A DNA stretch of 64,000 nucleotides from Bacillus paralicheniformis (lineage in GTDB: Bacteria; Bacillota; Bacilli; Bacillales; Bacillaceae). The stretch lies in contig NZ_LBMN02000036.1 of the NCBI RefSeq assembly GCF_001042485.2, positions 62,001-126,000 of the forward strand. The letters run 5' to 3'. Positions 55,425-64,000 of this stretch are shown here, in pieces (positions within the stretch are counted from its first letter, which is position 1; each line of letters begins with the position of its first letter). Both the position numbers and the translations under genes were made by a program. The notes beneath the pieces are model-generated. The model was not told where the DNA came from. It searched no databases and was given only the letters and a program-made list of their open reading frames with translations.

Positions 55425-55859
55425 TTAGCAATGTTTTTCAAAAGCGTCCGTAATATTTTTCATAATCTCCGTCATTTCACGGCCTTCAATCTGTTCACGA
55501 GGAATGAAATGAACGACTTCTTTGCCTTTCAGCAGTGCCATTGAAGGTGAAGACGGTTCATATCCTTCGAAGTATTCCCTCATTTTCGCCGTTGCTTCGC
55601 GGTCCTGTCCGGCAAAGACTGTAACGGTCTCATCAGGCCCGTTTTCGCTTCCGGAGACGGCCTGAACGGCTGCCGGTCTCGCCAGCCCTGCGGCACATCC
55701 GCAGACTGAATTGACGACGACGAAAGTCGTGCCTTCTGCACCTTCCATGAATGTCTCAACTTCTTCCGCGGTCGATAACTCTTTAAAGCCGGCCTGCACC
55801 AATTCCTGACGCATCGGAAGAACGAGCTGGCGCATGTATTCTTCATAAGCTGTTGACAT
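55425..55859 (-). CDS. brxA: Bacilliredoxin BrxA (YphP)
   Basis: 144 residues. DUF1094 thioredoxin-like fold with the active-site motif VNSVCGCAAGLARP (CGC). BrxA removes bacillithiol from S-bacillithiolated proteins after oxidative stress. The C-terminal EIMKNITDAFEKHC end is as in Bacillus YphP. Start ATG behind GAGGGGGC. Confidence 0.94.
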   Translation of the reverse strand: MSTAYEEYMRQLVLPMRQELVQAGFKELSTAEEVETFMEGAEGTTFVVVNSVCGCAAGLARPAAVQAVSGSENGPDETVTVFAGQDREATAKMREYFEGYEPSSPSMALLKGKEVVHFIPREQIEGREMTEIMKNITDAFEKHC

Positions 55860-55947
55860 ATTAAAAAGCCCCCTCTATAAACCTTGACTACTGATGTCAA
55901 GGATACTACAGCGGGGGCTGAATTTCAAACACCGGGCGAAAAAACCG

Positions 55948-57624
55948 CTAGATTTTCATAATGCCGCCGGTATTGGCAGATGTCACCAGCTTTGAATACC
56001 GGGCGAGATAGCCCGTTTTCACTTTCGGTTCAAATCCGGGCCAGTTTGCTTTTCTTTTTTCCCATTCTTCATCGGAGATTTCGATGTTTAAAATCCGCTT
56101 TTCGATATCGACAATGATATGGTCGCCGTTTTCTACGAAAGCAAGCGGGCCGCCTTCGGCTGCTTCCGGCGAAACGTGGCCGATCGAAAGACCGCGGGAG
56201 GCTCCGGAAAAGCGGCCGTCGGTAATTAAAGCAACTTTCGGACCGAGGCCCATTCCGACGATCTGCGAAGTCGGTGCAAGCATTTCAGGCATTCCCGGTC
56301 CGCCTTTAGGACCTTCATAGCGGATGATGACGACATCTCCCGCTTTTACTTTACGGTTGATGATGCCGTCAAGCGCTTCTTCCTGTGAGTCAAAGACAAC
56401 CGCAGGTCCTTCATGGCGGGTAATCCCGTCTTGGACGCCGCCGGTTTTAATGATCGCACCGTCAGGCGCCAGGTTGCCGAACAGGACGGCGAGTCCGCCT
56501 TGCTCTGAAAACGGCTGATCGATCGGATGAATGACCTCGTAATCTTTCACTTCGCGCCCGGCAATATTTTCGCCAAGCGTTTTTCCCGTTACGGTCAGCG
56601 TATCCAAGTGAAGCGCGCCTTCTTTTTTCGACAGCTCGTTTAAGACTGCTGATACACCTCCAGCTTCATGCAAATCTTCAATAAACACATCGGAAGCCGG
56701 CGCAAGCTTTGATAAATGCGGAACCCTTGCCGCTACCTCATTGATCCGTTCAAGCGAGTAGTCGACCCCCGCTTCATTGGCGATCGCAAGCGTATGAAGG
56801 ATCGTATTCGTTGATCCGCCGAGCGCCATGTCTAAAGCGAACGCGTTGTCGATCGCTTTTTCGGTCACGATGTCGCGCGGTTTAATATCCGACTTGATCA
56901 ACTCCATCAGCTGGCGGGCCGACTGTTTGGCAAATTCCCTGCGGTCGGGCGATGTCGCCAAAATGGTGCCGTTGCCCGGCATGGCGATGCCAAGAGCTTC
57001 AGAAAGGCAGTTCATCGAGTTGGCCGTGAACATACCCGAGCATGATCCGCATGTCGGACAGCCGAACTGTTCAAGCTCCTCAAGCCCTTTCTCATCGATT
57101 TTGCCTGATTGATAAGCGCCAACGCCTTCAAATACAGAGGAAAGCGAGATTTTCCGTCCGTCGCTCGTTCTTCCCGCTTCCATCGGCCCCCCGCTGACAA
57201 ACACGGTCGGAATATTGATCCGCATTGCTGCCATGATCATACCCGGCGTGATTTTATCGCAGTTTGGAATACATACCATTCCGTCAAACCAGTGCGCTGA
57301 TACAACCGTTTCCACTGAATCGGCGATGATTTCGCGACTCGGAAGAGAATATCTCATTCCGATGTGCCCCATCGCAATTCCGTCGTCGACCCCGATTGTA
57401 TTAAATTCAAACGGAACACCGCCGGCCTCTCTGATCGCCTCTTTGACGATTTTTCCAAACTCCTGCAAATGGACATGACCCGGTACGATATCGATATATG
57501 AGTTGCAAACGGCAATAAACGGTTTGCCGAAGTCCTCTTCTTTTACCCCAGCCGCGCGCAGCAAACTGCGGTGCGGCGCTCTGTCGATCCCTTTTGTAAT
57601 CATGTCACTGCGTAAACCTGTCAT
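55948..57624 (-). CDS. ilvD: Dihydroxy-acid dehydratase
   Basis: 558 residues from the ATG at 57,624, 7 bases after AGGAGG; six further codons upstream are open but lack a ribosome site. Fe-S cysteines in [11 protein letters not shown] and [28 protein letters not shown] and [19 protein letters not shown] are typical. It converts dihydroxy-3-methylbutanoate and -pentanoate to the keto acids of valine and isoleucine. A CodY-like box and a possible leader peptide lie upstream. Confidence 0.96.
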   Translation of the reverse strand: MTGLRSDMITKGIDRAPHRSLLRAAGVKEEDFGKPFIAVCNSYIDIVPGHVHLQEFGKIVKEAIREAGGVPFEFNTIGVDDGIAMGHIGMRYSLPSREIIADSVETVVSAHWFDGMVCIPNCDKITPGMIMAAMRINIPTVFVSGGPMEAGRTSDGRKISLSSVFEGVGAYQSGKIDEKGLEELEQFGCPTCGSCSGMFTANSMNCLSEALGIAMPGNGTILATSPDRREFAKQSARQLMELIKSDIKPRDIVTEKAIDNAFALDMALGGSTNTILHTLAIANEAGVDYSLERINEVAARVPHLSKLAPASDVFIEDLHEAGGVSAVLNELSKKEGALHLDTLTVTGKTLGENIAGREVKDYEVIHPIDQPFSEQGGLAVLFGNLAPDGAIIKTGGVQDGITRHEGPAVVFDSQEEALDGIINRKVKAGDVVIIRYEGPKGGPGMPEMLAPTSQIVGMGLGPKVALITDGRFSGASRGLSIGHVSPEAAEGGPLAFVENGDHIIVDIEKRILNIEISDEEWEKRKANWPGFEPKVKTGYLARYSKLVTSANTGGIMKI

Positions 57625-57660
57625 CGTGATCCTCCTAAACATCTTCGTATTTACATTCTA

Positions 57661-57675
57661 TATTTTCTGAATATT
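57661..57675. promoter_or_regulatory. CodY-like box upstream of ilvD
   Basis: TATTTTCTGAATATT matches the CodY consensus AATTTTCWGAAAATT at 13 of 15 positions. It lies 37 bases upstream of the ilvD start and about 125 bases downstream of the predicted promoter, so CodY would act as a roadblock or block a second, nearer promoter. ilvD of B. subtilis is a known CodY target. Confidence 0.65.
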
Positions 57676-57695
57676 CAGTTTTAAAAAACTGTCTG

Positions 57696-57764
57696 CTAAC
57701 CGCTTGCCGGACTGATCCGCAAGATGACGGCTGTTTTGATCTTCATCTGTAAATCATTCCCCAT
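57696..57764 (-). CDS. Possible ilvD leader peptide (22 residues)
   Basis: MGNDLQMKIKTAVILRISPA followed by SG: a short frame with GGAGG 9 bases before its ATG, lying between the predicted promoter and the CodY-like box of ilvD. It contains Val-Ile-Leu in a row plus two more Ile. This could be a translation-dependent leader for branched-chain amino acids or a chance frame. Confidence 0.4.
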   Translation of the reverse strand: MGNDLQMKIKTAVILRISPASG

Positions 57765-57800
57765 GAATCAGAACCTCCACATTCCATATGATTGCTAACT

Positions 57801-57829
57801 ACTATATATATTTTCAGCGTGTTTTTCAA
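57801..57829 (-). promoter_or_regulatory. Predicted SigA promoter of ilvD transcript
   Basis: On the minus strand TTGAAA (57,824-57,829), 17 bases, TATAGT (57,801-57,806). It would give a leader of about 165 bases before ilvD. No T-box specifier or terminator is visible in that leader. Confidence 0.65.
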
Positions 57830-57945
57830 CAATATTCGAAATATTTTTATAGAAAAAGTGATATTTTATAACAAGACGCGTGACTTTTTTCAAAATTCCC
57901 GGATGGATCGCCGCTGCAGAGCGAAGAGCTTAAGGCATAAAAAAA

Positions 57946-57963
57946 GACGCTGTTTCCAGCGTC
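57946..57963 (-). terminator. Terminator of ypgR
   Basis: GACGCT and AGCGTC around GTTTCC, followed by TTTTTTT on the minus strand. It overlaps the region just past the ypgR stop. Confidence 0.65.
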
Positions 57964-57967
57964 CTTG

Positions 57968-59107
57968 TCAGCCGTCTTTTTTGCGGCTTTCCGTCATTTG
58001 CTTCCATACGGAGCCTTTCGCTTCTTCACCGTATTCGATCCGTTCGACCGCCATTTTGACTTGAAGGCTGACTTCAAATTCGGGATCGTTTTCAGCTTCT
58101 TTTAAAGCGGGAAGCGCGCTCTCATCGCCGACTTCGTACAGAAACATGGCGGCTCTCCAGCGCACAAGCTTGCTCGGGTCCTTGAGCGCTTTGATCATTG
58201 CCGGAATCGCTTCCGGGTTTCCGATGTCTGACAGACAATCACCGGCTGTTCTTCTGACCGTGATCGTTTTGTCTTCGAGTGCTTGATATAAAAGAGGAAG
58301 CACCGCAGGCGTTTCGATCATGCCCAAATAAACGACAGCAAGTCTTCTGATCGATGTTTTCGGGTCATTGAGCGCTTTTTCGAGTACTGGAATGTCCTTT
58401 TCATCCGGATCCATTTGTTCAAGATGGGCATAGCGTTTTTGCCAATCTTCCTCATCCATCATTTCAAGCGTTACCCGGTAAGACTTTCGCTGCACAGCCG
58501 CGCGTTTATCCTCAGCATCGCTTGATGCGGCTGATTCCGTCAGCTTCCGCAGGCGCTCCTCATCGTAAGCCGCCTCAAGCTCTTCCGTTACTTCACGGCC
58601 GATTTCTGAAAAATCGCCGAATCTGACGCCTTGCTCTTTCCAAGACCGTTCGAGCACGACGTTGGAAGACGCGGTTTTAAGCTTCAAGATCGCTTCTTGG
58701 AAACGTTCCGGAAGGCCGAAGCGCTCCTCGCGCTCGCCGTCGGTCAATTTCACCTGCATCGGTATCCCGCTGAACATTTGCACGAAGACTTTAACTTCGC
58801 CAAACGATTCTTTTTCTTCGGAACGGCCCCCCGCCTCTTCGGCTTCGTCCATTCCGAAAGCAGCACGCACCGCAGGGAGGATGTCTTTCCAGTCAAATCT
58901 CGCATTGCGCTCGACAGCGATAAAATCGGCCACATGGTAGACGCCTTTTACTCCCTCTATGTTTAAAACCTCTTGGATGACGGGAGGCGCGCCTTCCGCA
59001 TGGTCCTTTTTATAATTATTGCTTTTTCCGCCCGGCAGTTCTTCGGTCAAAATCACCTTCATTGTATTCGGGCTCGGTGTCGGTTCTATCGATTTAATTT
59101 TCATCAT
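57968..59107 (-). CDS. ypgR: YpgR, HEAT-repeat protein with NifU-N-like domain (CvfC-like)
   Basis: 379 residues. The N-terminal ~90 residues resemble the Nfu/NifU N-terminal scaffold (MKIKSIEPTPSPNTMKVIL, VADFIAVERNARFDW). A middle segment and C-terminal HEAT-like repeats follow (about 225-350: VLEKALNDPKTSIRRLAVVY, LYQALEDKTITVRRTAGDCL, MIKALKDPSKLVRWRAAMFL). The layout matches the staphylococcal virulence-factor protein CvfC. The molecular role is not known; protein binding is likely. It lies upstream of ilvD in another transcript. Confidence 0.9.
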   Translation of the reverse strand: MMKIKSIEPTPSPNTMKVILTEELPGGKSNNYKKDHAEGAPPVIQEVLNIEGVKGVYHVADFIAVERNARFDWKDILPAVRAAFGMDEAEEAGGRSEEKESFGEVKVFVQMFSGIPMQVKLTDGEREERFGLPERFQEAILKLKTASSNVVLERSWKEQGVRFGDFSEIGREVTEELEAAYDEERLRKLTESAASSDAEDKRAAVQRKSYRVTLEMMDEEDWQKRYAHLEQMDPDEKDIPVLEKALNDPKTSIRRLAVVYLGMIETPAVLPLLYQALEDKTITVRRTAGDCLSDIGNPEAIPAMIKALKDPSKLVRWRAAMFLYEVGDESALPALKEAENDPEFEVSLQVKMAVERIEYGEEAKGSVWKQMTESRKKDG

Positions 59108-59134
59108 TGTCCCCCTCTGTTAAAAGATCCGGTC

Positions 59135-59805
59135 TTATTCTACCATAACCCCCGGCCCTGATCTATCAAGGCGGCTTTCTCCGGAGAAGGCGCATTCATT
59201 TTCCAGTTCGCCGAGAAATTCGAGCATCAGCTGATGCCTTTTTTCTGCGAGCATCCTTCCCGTCTTTGTATTCATCAAATCTTTTAAAAGGAGAAGCTTC
59301 TCGTAAAAGTGGCCGACAGCAGTAGGCGCATTGGCGCTCCCGTAGAGGAGATGACCCTTTGCCCCTGCATACATCAAAGCCCTGGCGATCCCGACGGCGC
59401 CGATCGCATCAAGCCGATCGGCATCCTGAACTGCCATACCTTCTTTTGAAAGGCGTTCGTCTTTATATTTTCCCTGTCTCTGAATGACATTCTTGTGATG
59501 ATGGCAAGAATCCCGTCAACCGTTCCAGGATCGACCTTCCAGTCTTCTGAGAGGCGCCTTTTCAACTCATCAAGCGGAACCCGGTGTTCATCGTCCAGCT
59601 TTACATCAATCATATCGTGGAGAAGGGCGGAAGCTTCGGTCACAAACAGGTCTGCACCCTCTTCTTTTGCAATCTGAAGGCTTATGTTCCGAACCCTTTC
59701 GATATGCAGCCAGTCATGTCCTGTCCCTTCGGCTGCGAGCTTTTTTCTTACCCATTCGGACATCAAGCAGATCTGTTCTGTTTGTTCCTGATTCAGCCCA
59801 GCCAT
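59135..59805 (-). pseudogene. ypgQ: HD-domain phosphohydrolase YpgQ, frameshifted
   Basis: Two overlapping frames together make one YpgQ (about 205 residues in B. subtilis). Frame 1 (from 59,805) holds TGHDWLHIERV and the HD motif SALLHDMID, and stays in register to MSFRD. The family sequence continues in frame 2 (from about 59,470) with KYKDERLSKEGMAVQDADRLDAIGAVG and runs to the end. One missing base near 59,473-59,480 (GACAGG where GACCAGG would restore the frame) explains it. YpgQ hydrolyses nucleoside triphosphates to monophosphate and pyrophosphate. It may be a true mutation or a sequencing error. Confidence 0.85.
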
Positions 59806-60272
59806 TTCTGAATGGCCTCCTCCATCTCCTTTGGATTGGTTTGCGGTGAAAAACGCTCAACGTTCTCCCCGGTTTGATCAACGAGAAATTTTGTGAAATT
59901 CCATTTGACCGCTTTTGTTCCAAGCATGCCCTTCGCCTTGTTCGTCAAGTGGCGGAACAGCGGGTGGATTTGATCTCCTTTTACATTCACCTTCGAAAAC
60001 ATCGGAAACGTGACCCCGTAGTTTACGCTGCAAAATTCTTCTATGCTCTTTTCATCGCCAGGCTCCTGATTCATGAATTGGTTGCTGGGAAAGCCCAGAA
60101 TCTCAAGCCCCCGGTCTTTATATGTTTCATACAAGTCTTGAAGCTGTTGATATTGGGGTGTAAATCCGCACTTTGAGGCCGTGTTGACGATGAGAAGCAC
60201 TTTGCCTTTATACGGCCGCAGTGTCGTGTCCTCGCCTTTAATCGTCTTGACGCTGATATCGTAAATGGACAT
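59793..60272 (-). CDS. bsaA: Glutathione peroxidase family protein (thiol peroxidase)
   Basis: 159 residues. Catalytic tetrad: Cys 35 in NTASKCGFTPQY, Gln in GFPSNQFMNQEPG, Trp/Asn in VKWNFTKFLVD. With Cys instead of selenocysteine, such enzymes usually take electrons from thioredoxin. It overlaps ypgQ by 13 bases and follows fhs by 15 bases in the same direction. Confidence 0.95.
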   Translation of the reverse strand: MSIYDISVKTIKGEDTTLRPYKGKVLLIVNTASKCGFTPQYQQLQDLYETYKDRGLEILGFPSNQFMNQEPGDEKSIEEFCSVNYGVTFPMFSKVNVKGDQIHPLFRHLTNKAKGMLGTKAVKWNFTKFLVDQTGENVERFSPQTNPKEMEEAIQKWLG

Positions 60273-60287
60273 GACGGTCCCTCCTTT

Positions 60288-61973
60288 TTAGAATAAACCT
60301 TTGGCCCTGCCGTCTTCACCGACATCCATTTTAAGTGCAGCAGGATGTTTCGGCAGCCCGGGCATTGTTAAAATGCTGCCAGTTAAAGCGACGATAAATC
60401 CCGCGCCCCTCGATGGTTTTAATTCACGGACGGTGATGCTGAAACCTTTCGGCCTGCCAATTTTCTCCGGATCATCTGATAAAGAATACTGAGTTTTGGC
60501 CACGCATACTGGCAGCCCGTCCAATCCGTTCTTTTTCAATTCCAGCAGCTGCTTTTTCGCCTTTTCGGTAAACTCTACCCCCTCGGCTCCATAAACGGTG
60601 CGGGAAATTTTGGCTAATTTGTCTTCGATCGAGTCGGTTAATTCGTATAAATAGGAAAAATGATTGTCCTTTTGCTCCATGACATGAATGACTTCCCTTG
60701 CCAGGTCAATCCCGCCTTTTCCGCCTTCTTCCCAAACATTGCACAGTGCAGCCGGATGCCCGTTGTCCCTGCACCAGCCAAGAACCGTCTCAAGCTCATC
60801 CTCCGCATCGTGGACGAACCTGTTGACGGCCACAACGTACGGAAGACCGAAGGCGTCTATCGTTTCGATATGCTTGGCAAGGTTTGCGATTCCGCTTTTT
60901 AATGCGTTTACGTCTTTTTGCTTCAAATCGGCGAGAGGCATTCCGCCGTGCATTTTCAGCGCTCTTACGGTGGCGACGATCACGACCGCTCCCGGGGTGA
61001 ACCCGCCGGCTCTCGTTTTGATGTGCATGAATTTTTCCGCACCCAAATCCGCGCCAAATCCCGCTTCAGTCACGACATAATCAGCCAGTTTCGCCGCCGT
61101 TTTAGTCGCGATCAAACTGTTCGCCCCGTGTGCGATGTTTGCAAACGGGCCTCCGTGGACGAGCGCCGGTGTTCCTTCAACAGTCTGAACAAGGTTTGGT
61201 TTGATGGCATCTTTTAACAGGAGAGCGAGCGCTCCTTGAACACCGAGCATGCCGGCCGTCACCGGCTGTCCGTCAACAGTGTAGGCAACGATCATTGCTG
61301 CCAGACGTCTTTTTAAATCGGCCAAGTCTCTGGCCAGGCATAAAACGGCCATGATTTCCGATGCGACAGTAATGTCAAAGCCGTCTTCCCGGGGAAATCC
61401 GTTCGCTTTTCCGCCTAAGCCGACAACGGTTTCGCGCAGCGCCCTGTCATTGAGGTCAAGCGTCCTTTTCCAGACGATTTTTCTAATATCGATGTTTAAT
61501 TCGTTTCCCTGATGAATATGATTGTCTATAAAAGCCGCCAAAGCGTTGTTCGCAGCTGTGATCGCATGCATATCTCCTGTAAAGTGAAGATTGATATCCT
61601 CCATCGGCAGAACCTGGGAATATCCTCCTCCGGCAGCCCCGCCTTTCAGTCCCATTGTCGGACCGAGTGAAGGTTCCCTCAGTGCAACGATCGATTTTTT
61701 GCCAATCTGCCAGAGCGCCTGGCTCAATCCGACGGTGACAGTCGACTTCCCTTCGCCGGCCGGGGTCGGGTTGATGGAGGTTACCAAAATCACCTGTCCA
61801 TCGTTTTTTTCTTTTAAACGCTCAAAAATTTTTAAAGAAATTTTCGCTTTTGTGCAACCAAAACACTCTATTTCATCGTCATTTATATTGAGCTTCCGTG
61901 CAATTTCGGCAATCGGTTTTAATTCCGTGCTTTGGGCGATTTCTATGTCTGATAGATGGGATTTCATTTGCAA
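60288..61973 (-). CDS. fhs: Formate-tetrahydrofolate ligase
   Basis: 561 residues, full length for FTHFS. P-loop [21 protein letters not shown] (the ATP site), [24 protein letters not shown], and [19 protein letters not shown]. It joins formate to THF with ATP to give 10-formyl-THF for one-carbon metabolism. B. subtilis 168 has no fhs at this place, so it marks the B. licheniformis-type layout. It reads divergently from metA and may share a transcript with bsaA. Confidence 0.96.
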   Translation of the reverse strand: MQMKSHLSDIEIAQSTELKPIAEIARKLNINDDEIECFGCTKAKISLKIFERLKEKNDGQVILVTSINPTPAGEGKSTVTVGLSQALWQIGKKSIVALREPSLGPTMGLKGGAAGGGYSQVLPMEDINLHFTGDMHAITAANNALAAFIDNHIHQGNELNIDIRKIVWKRTLDLNDRALRETVVGLGGKANGFPREDGFDITVASEIMAVLCLARDLADLKRRLAAMIVAYTVDGQPVTAGMLGVQGALALLLKDAIKPNLVQTVEGTPALVHGGPFANIAHGANSLIATKTAAKLADYVVTEAGFGADLGAEKFMHIKTRAGGFTPGAVVIVATVRALKMHGGMPLADLKQKDVNALKSGIANLAKHIETIDAFGLPYVVAVNRFVHDAEDELETVLGWCRDNGHPAALCNVWEEGGKGGIDLAREVIHVMEQKDNHFSYLYELTDSIEDKLAKISRTVYGAEGVEFTEKAKKQLLELKKNGLDGLPVCVAKTQYSLSDDPEKIGRPKGFSITVRELKPSRGAGFIVALTGSILTMPGLPKHPAALKMDVGEDGRAKGLF

Positions 61974-62054
61974 GAGGATCCTCCTTTTGGTTCATCACAC
62001 GATGATTTTCCATATTTTTCACACACTTCTTTCATTGTAACACAATTCACACAT

Positions 62055-62083
62055 TGAAATATCGCCAAAAAGTTCCTATAATG
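62055..62083 (+). promoter_or_regulatory. SigA promoter of metA
   Basis: TTGAAA (62,055-62,060), 17 bases, TATAAT (62,078-62,083): near-consensus. The predicted transcript starts about 27 bases before the metA start, too short for a riboswitch. Confidence 0.85.
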
Positions 62084-62118
62084 AAGAAAAATCAGCGGAG
62101 AAAACCGGAGGTGGCGTG

Positions 62119-63027
62119 TTGCCTATCAACATACCTATCAATTTGCCAGCGAAGCAGATTCTTGAAAGTGAAAATATTTTTGTCATGGATGAAAAACGGG
62201 CTTTTCATCAGGACATCAGACCTTTAAATATTGTGATTCTTAATCTGATGCCGCAGAAAATCAGGACCGAGACACAGCTGCTCAGAATGCTCGGAAATTC
62301 TCCTTTACAGGTATATTTCACTTTTTTAATACCGTCTACACACACGCCAAAACATACACCAAGGCAGCATTTGGAACAGTTTTATACAACTTTTTCTTCG
62401 ATCAGGGACAAAAAATTTGACGGCATGATCATTACCGGCGCGCCGATCGAGCACCTGGAGTATGAGGAAGTGTCCTATTGGAAAGAACTTCAGGAGATTT
62501 TAGAGTGGAGCAAAACGCATGTCACGTCAACGCTTCACATCTGCTGGGGAGCGCAGGCGGGGCTTTATCATCATTACGGAATTCGCAAAGTCAAACTGCC
62601 GAAAAAAACATTTGGCGTTTTCGAACACAGAATAATGGAGAAAAATGAAAGACTGGTCAGAGGCTTTGAAGAGTTCTACTATGTCCCGCATTCAAGGCAT
62701 ACAGATATAAATATGGATGACCTAAAAGCCGTTTCTCATTTAAAAGTGCTCAGCGTATCCGATGAAGCGGGCGTCTGTTTAATTGCTTCAAAAGATGAAA
62801 AACAAGTTTTTTTAACTGGACATCCTGAGTATGATACAGATACTCTTAAAGAAGAGTATGAAAGGGATTTGGCCAGAAACATGGACATTGATCCGCCGGT
62901 GAATTATTTTAAAGACGGGCCGGACGGCGCTTCGCCTGTAAACCGCTGGAAAGCCCACGCGACTCTTTTGTTCATGAACTGGCTGAATTATTACGTTTAC
63001 CAGGAAACACCGTACGAGTGGAAATGA
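62119..63027 (+). CDS. metA: Homoserine O-acetyltransferase
   Basis: 302 residues from the TTG at 62,119 (MPINIP, as in B. subtilis), 7 bases after GGAGG; the GTG one codon earlier is too close to the ribosome site. Features: catalytic Cys in [12 protein letters not shown], His in LTGHPEYD, Glu soon after it. Position 111 (family numbering) is Glu in TGAPIEHL; this residue is known to mark acetyl-CoA rather than succinyl-CoA use. It starts the methionine branch. The promoter is short, and no S-box fits. Confidence 0.95.
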   Translation: MPINIPINLPAKQILESENIFVMDEKRAFHQDIRPLNIVILNLMPQKIRTETQLLRMLGNSPLQVYFTFLIPSTHTPKHTPRQHLEQFYTTFSSIRDKKFDGMIITGAPIEHLEYEEVSYWKELQEILEWSKTHVTSTLHICWGAQAGLYHHYGIRKVKLPKKTFGVFEHRIMEKNERLVRGFEEFYYVPHSRHTDINMDDLKAVSHLKVLSVSDEAGVCLIASKDEKQVFLTGHPEYDTDTLKEEYERDLARNMDIDPPVNYFKDGPDGASPVNRWKAHATLLFMNWLNYYVYQETPYEWK

Positions 63028-63069
63028 AATTCTCATGCCCTGGTCTGATGCAAGACATTCAAAATGTGT

Positions 63070-63160
63070 TAAAATACTGTTGGGTTAGTCTTCCATAAGG
63101 GGGTTCGGCTTGGCCGCGAAAGCAGGAATAATAAGGAACCCAGTGCTTTCCTGCCGATCC
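63070..63160 (+). ncRNA. Candidate structured RNA / ugtP leader with pseudoknot-type pairing
   Basis: An extended -10 (TGTTAAAAT, 63,067-63,075) precedes a G+C-rich block. GGGTTC (63,101-63,106) pairs with GAACCC (63,136-63,141), and GCAGGAA (63,122-63,128) pairs with TTCCTGC (63,148-63,154): interleaved helices, as in an H-type pseudoknot. GAAAGC (63,118) can instead pair with GCTTTC (63,145), giving an alternative fold. No T-run follows at once. I do not recognise a known RNA family. Confidence 0.45.
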
Positions 63161-63296
63161 ATACTTTAAAAATACCTTAATTTTTGTTCTTCATTTATAA
63201 TTAAAATAATATTTATGGTATGGTATGTGTGGACATTGACTCCTGTTTTTTTACCATTTTAGCTCTTGCTGTTTGAATTAATTGAGGTGAATATGC

Positions 63297-64000
63297 TTGA
63301 ATACCAATAAAAATATATTAATTTTGACTGCAAATTACGGAAATGGCCATGTTCAAGTAGCCAAAACGCTCTACCAAGAGTGCGAACGGCTCGGTTTTAA
63401 GAATGTAACTGTTTCGAATTTGTATCAAGAATCAAACCCGATTGTGTCAGAGATCACACAGTATCTCTACCTGAAAAGCTTTTCAATCGGTAAACAGTTT
63501 TATCGCCTTTTCTACTATGGGGTCGATAAAATTTACAATAAAAGAAAGTTTAATATTTATTTCAAAATGGGAAATAAACGGCTGGACCAACTGGTTAAAA
63601 AACATCAGCCAGACATCATCATCAATACGTTTCCAATGATTGTCGTACCCGAATACAGACGGAGAATGGGAAAAGTCATTCCGACCTTTAACGTCATGAC
63701 GGATTTCTGCCTTCACAAAATTTGGGTCCACGAACACATTGACAAATATTACGTAGCCACTGATTATGTGAAGGAAAAACTGCTCGAAATCGGCACTCAC
63801 CCGAGCAATGTCAAGATCACGGGTATTCCGATCCGCAGGCAGTTTGAAGAAGAAATGGACAAAGATAAAATCTACGAGAAGTATCAGCTGTCTCCCGACA
63901 AGAAGATATTGCTGATCATGGCAGGCGCACACGGGGTTCTTAAAAACGTAAAGGAACTGTGTGAATCTCTGGTAACGAAAGAGGATGTTCAAGTCGTCGT
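63297..64000 (+). CDS. ugtP: Processive diacylglycerol beta-glucosyltransferase, N-terminal part
   Basis: 234 residues visible; the gene runs past the window end. TTG start 6 bases after GAGGTGA (an ATG 4 bases earlier is out of frame). Start NTNKNILILTANYGNGHVQV and GIPIRRQFEEEM follow B. subtilis UgtP closely. It is a GT28-type glycosyltransferase that adds glucose to diacylglycerol to make the glycolipid anchor of lipoteichoic acid; UgtP also inhibits FtsZ when UDP-glucose is high. The MGDG-synthase-type N-terminal domain is complete here. Confidence 0.95.
   Translation, partial: MNTNKNILILTANYGNGHVQVAKTLYQECERLGFKNVTVSNLYQESNPIVSEITQYLYLKSFSIGKQFYRLFYYGVDKIYNKRKFNIYFKMGNKRLDQLVKKHQPDIIINTFPMIVVPEYRRRMGKVIPTFNVMTDFCLHKIWVHEHIDKYYVATDYVKEKLLEIGTHPSNVKITGIPIRRQFEEEMDKDKIYEKYQLSPDKKILLIMAGAHGVLKNVKELCESLVTKEDVQVV

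Noticed and set aside
57625..57830. T-box riboswitch before ilvD
   Set aside because: The leader is too short, and no T-box sequence, specifier loop or intrinsic terminator is visible.
61974..62118. S-box (SAM) riboswitch before metA
   Set aside because: The promoter at 62,055-62,083 leaves a leader of about 27 bases, too short for an S-box.
1..64000. CRISPR array, rRNA or tRNA genes, insertion sequences
   Set aside because: No regularly spaced repeats, no rRNA segments, no tRNA-like cloverleaf and no transposase frames were recognised on either strand.

Overview
The window is Firmicute DNA from a Bacillus of the B. subtilis/B. licheniformis group, most likely B. licheniformis or B. paralicheniformis. 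The basis is gene order: kamA-ablB-yodQRST, msrBA, ypoP, ypnP, ypmTSRQ, degV, ypmP, ilvA, yplP, yplQ, ypkP, dfrA, ypjQ, ypjP, ypiP, brxA, ilvD, ypgR, ypgQ, bsaA, metA and ugtP follow the B. subtilis order, but thyB is missing beside dfrA and fhs (absent from B. subtilis 168) sits between bsaA and metA. The species call is an inference from memory of these genomes, not from a search.

Region 1 (1 to about 26,800) is the right part of an SPbeta-like prophage, A+T-rich compared with the chromosome. Rightward late genes come first: a tape measure protein with lytic transglycosylase and M23 domains, distal tail protein, tail-tip protein, a small tail protein, a beta-helix tail spike, then the lysis genes (amidase, XhlA/BhlA-like protein, holin) and a type I holin-like toxin. 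A leftward accessory block follows: Rap-Phr quorum-sensing pair, MFS transporter, a Rok-like DNA-binding protein, four SUKH (SMI1/KNR4) immunity proteins, an LXG polymorphic toxin with an LHH nuclease tip, an acetoin reductase-like SDR, an AbrB-like regulator, a methyl-accepting chemotaxis protein with a SigD promoter, and a large serine integrase (SprA type). The integrase ends at the attachment junction, which lies inside kamA. The host gene is cut before its PLP-binding motif. The left end of the prophage and the rest of kamA lie outside the window.

Region 2 (26,761 to 35,214) is the mother-cell type lysine-degradation operon yodT-S-R-Q-ablB-kamA, read leftward. It carries two lesions: the prophage in kamA and an in-frame amber codon in yodT. 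An MFS transporter, a YjcZ-family small protein and a GNAT acetyltransferase follow. Region 3 (35,560 to 38,690) is a Gabija anti-phage system (gajA OLD-TOPRIM nuclease, gajB UvrD-like helicase), A+T-rich, next to a 580-base stretch of decayed DNA and then msrBA. In B. subtilis 168 the DNA beside msrB is where SPbeta itself sits.

Region 4 (39,272 to 64,000) is conserved core chromosome: methionine sulfoxide reductases, MarR regulator ypoP, a diguanylate cyclase, MATE pump ypnP, the ypm cluster, ilvA, yplP/yplQ, dfrA, brxA, ilvD, ypgR, a frameshifted ypgQ, bsaA, fhs, metA and the start of ugtP. Regulatory signals visible here include a CodY-like box and a possible leader peptide before ilvD, palindromic operators before ypoP and yplP, and a potential pseudoknot RNA between metA and ugtP.

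The most notable themes are a prophage that carries several regulators of host differentiation (Rap-Phr, Rok, AbrB, MCP), its insertion into a sporulation-phase gene, and its co-residence with a Gabija system about 9 kb away.
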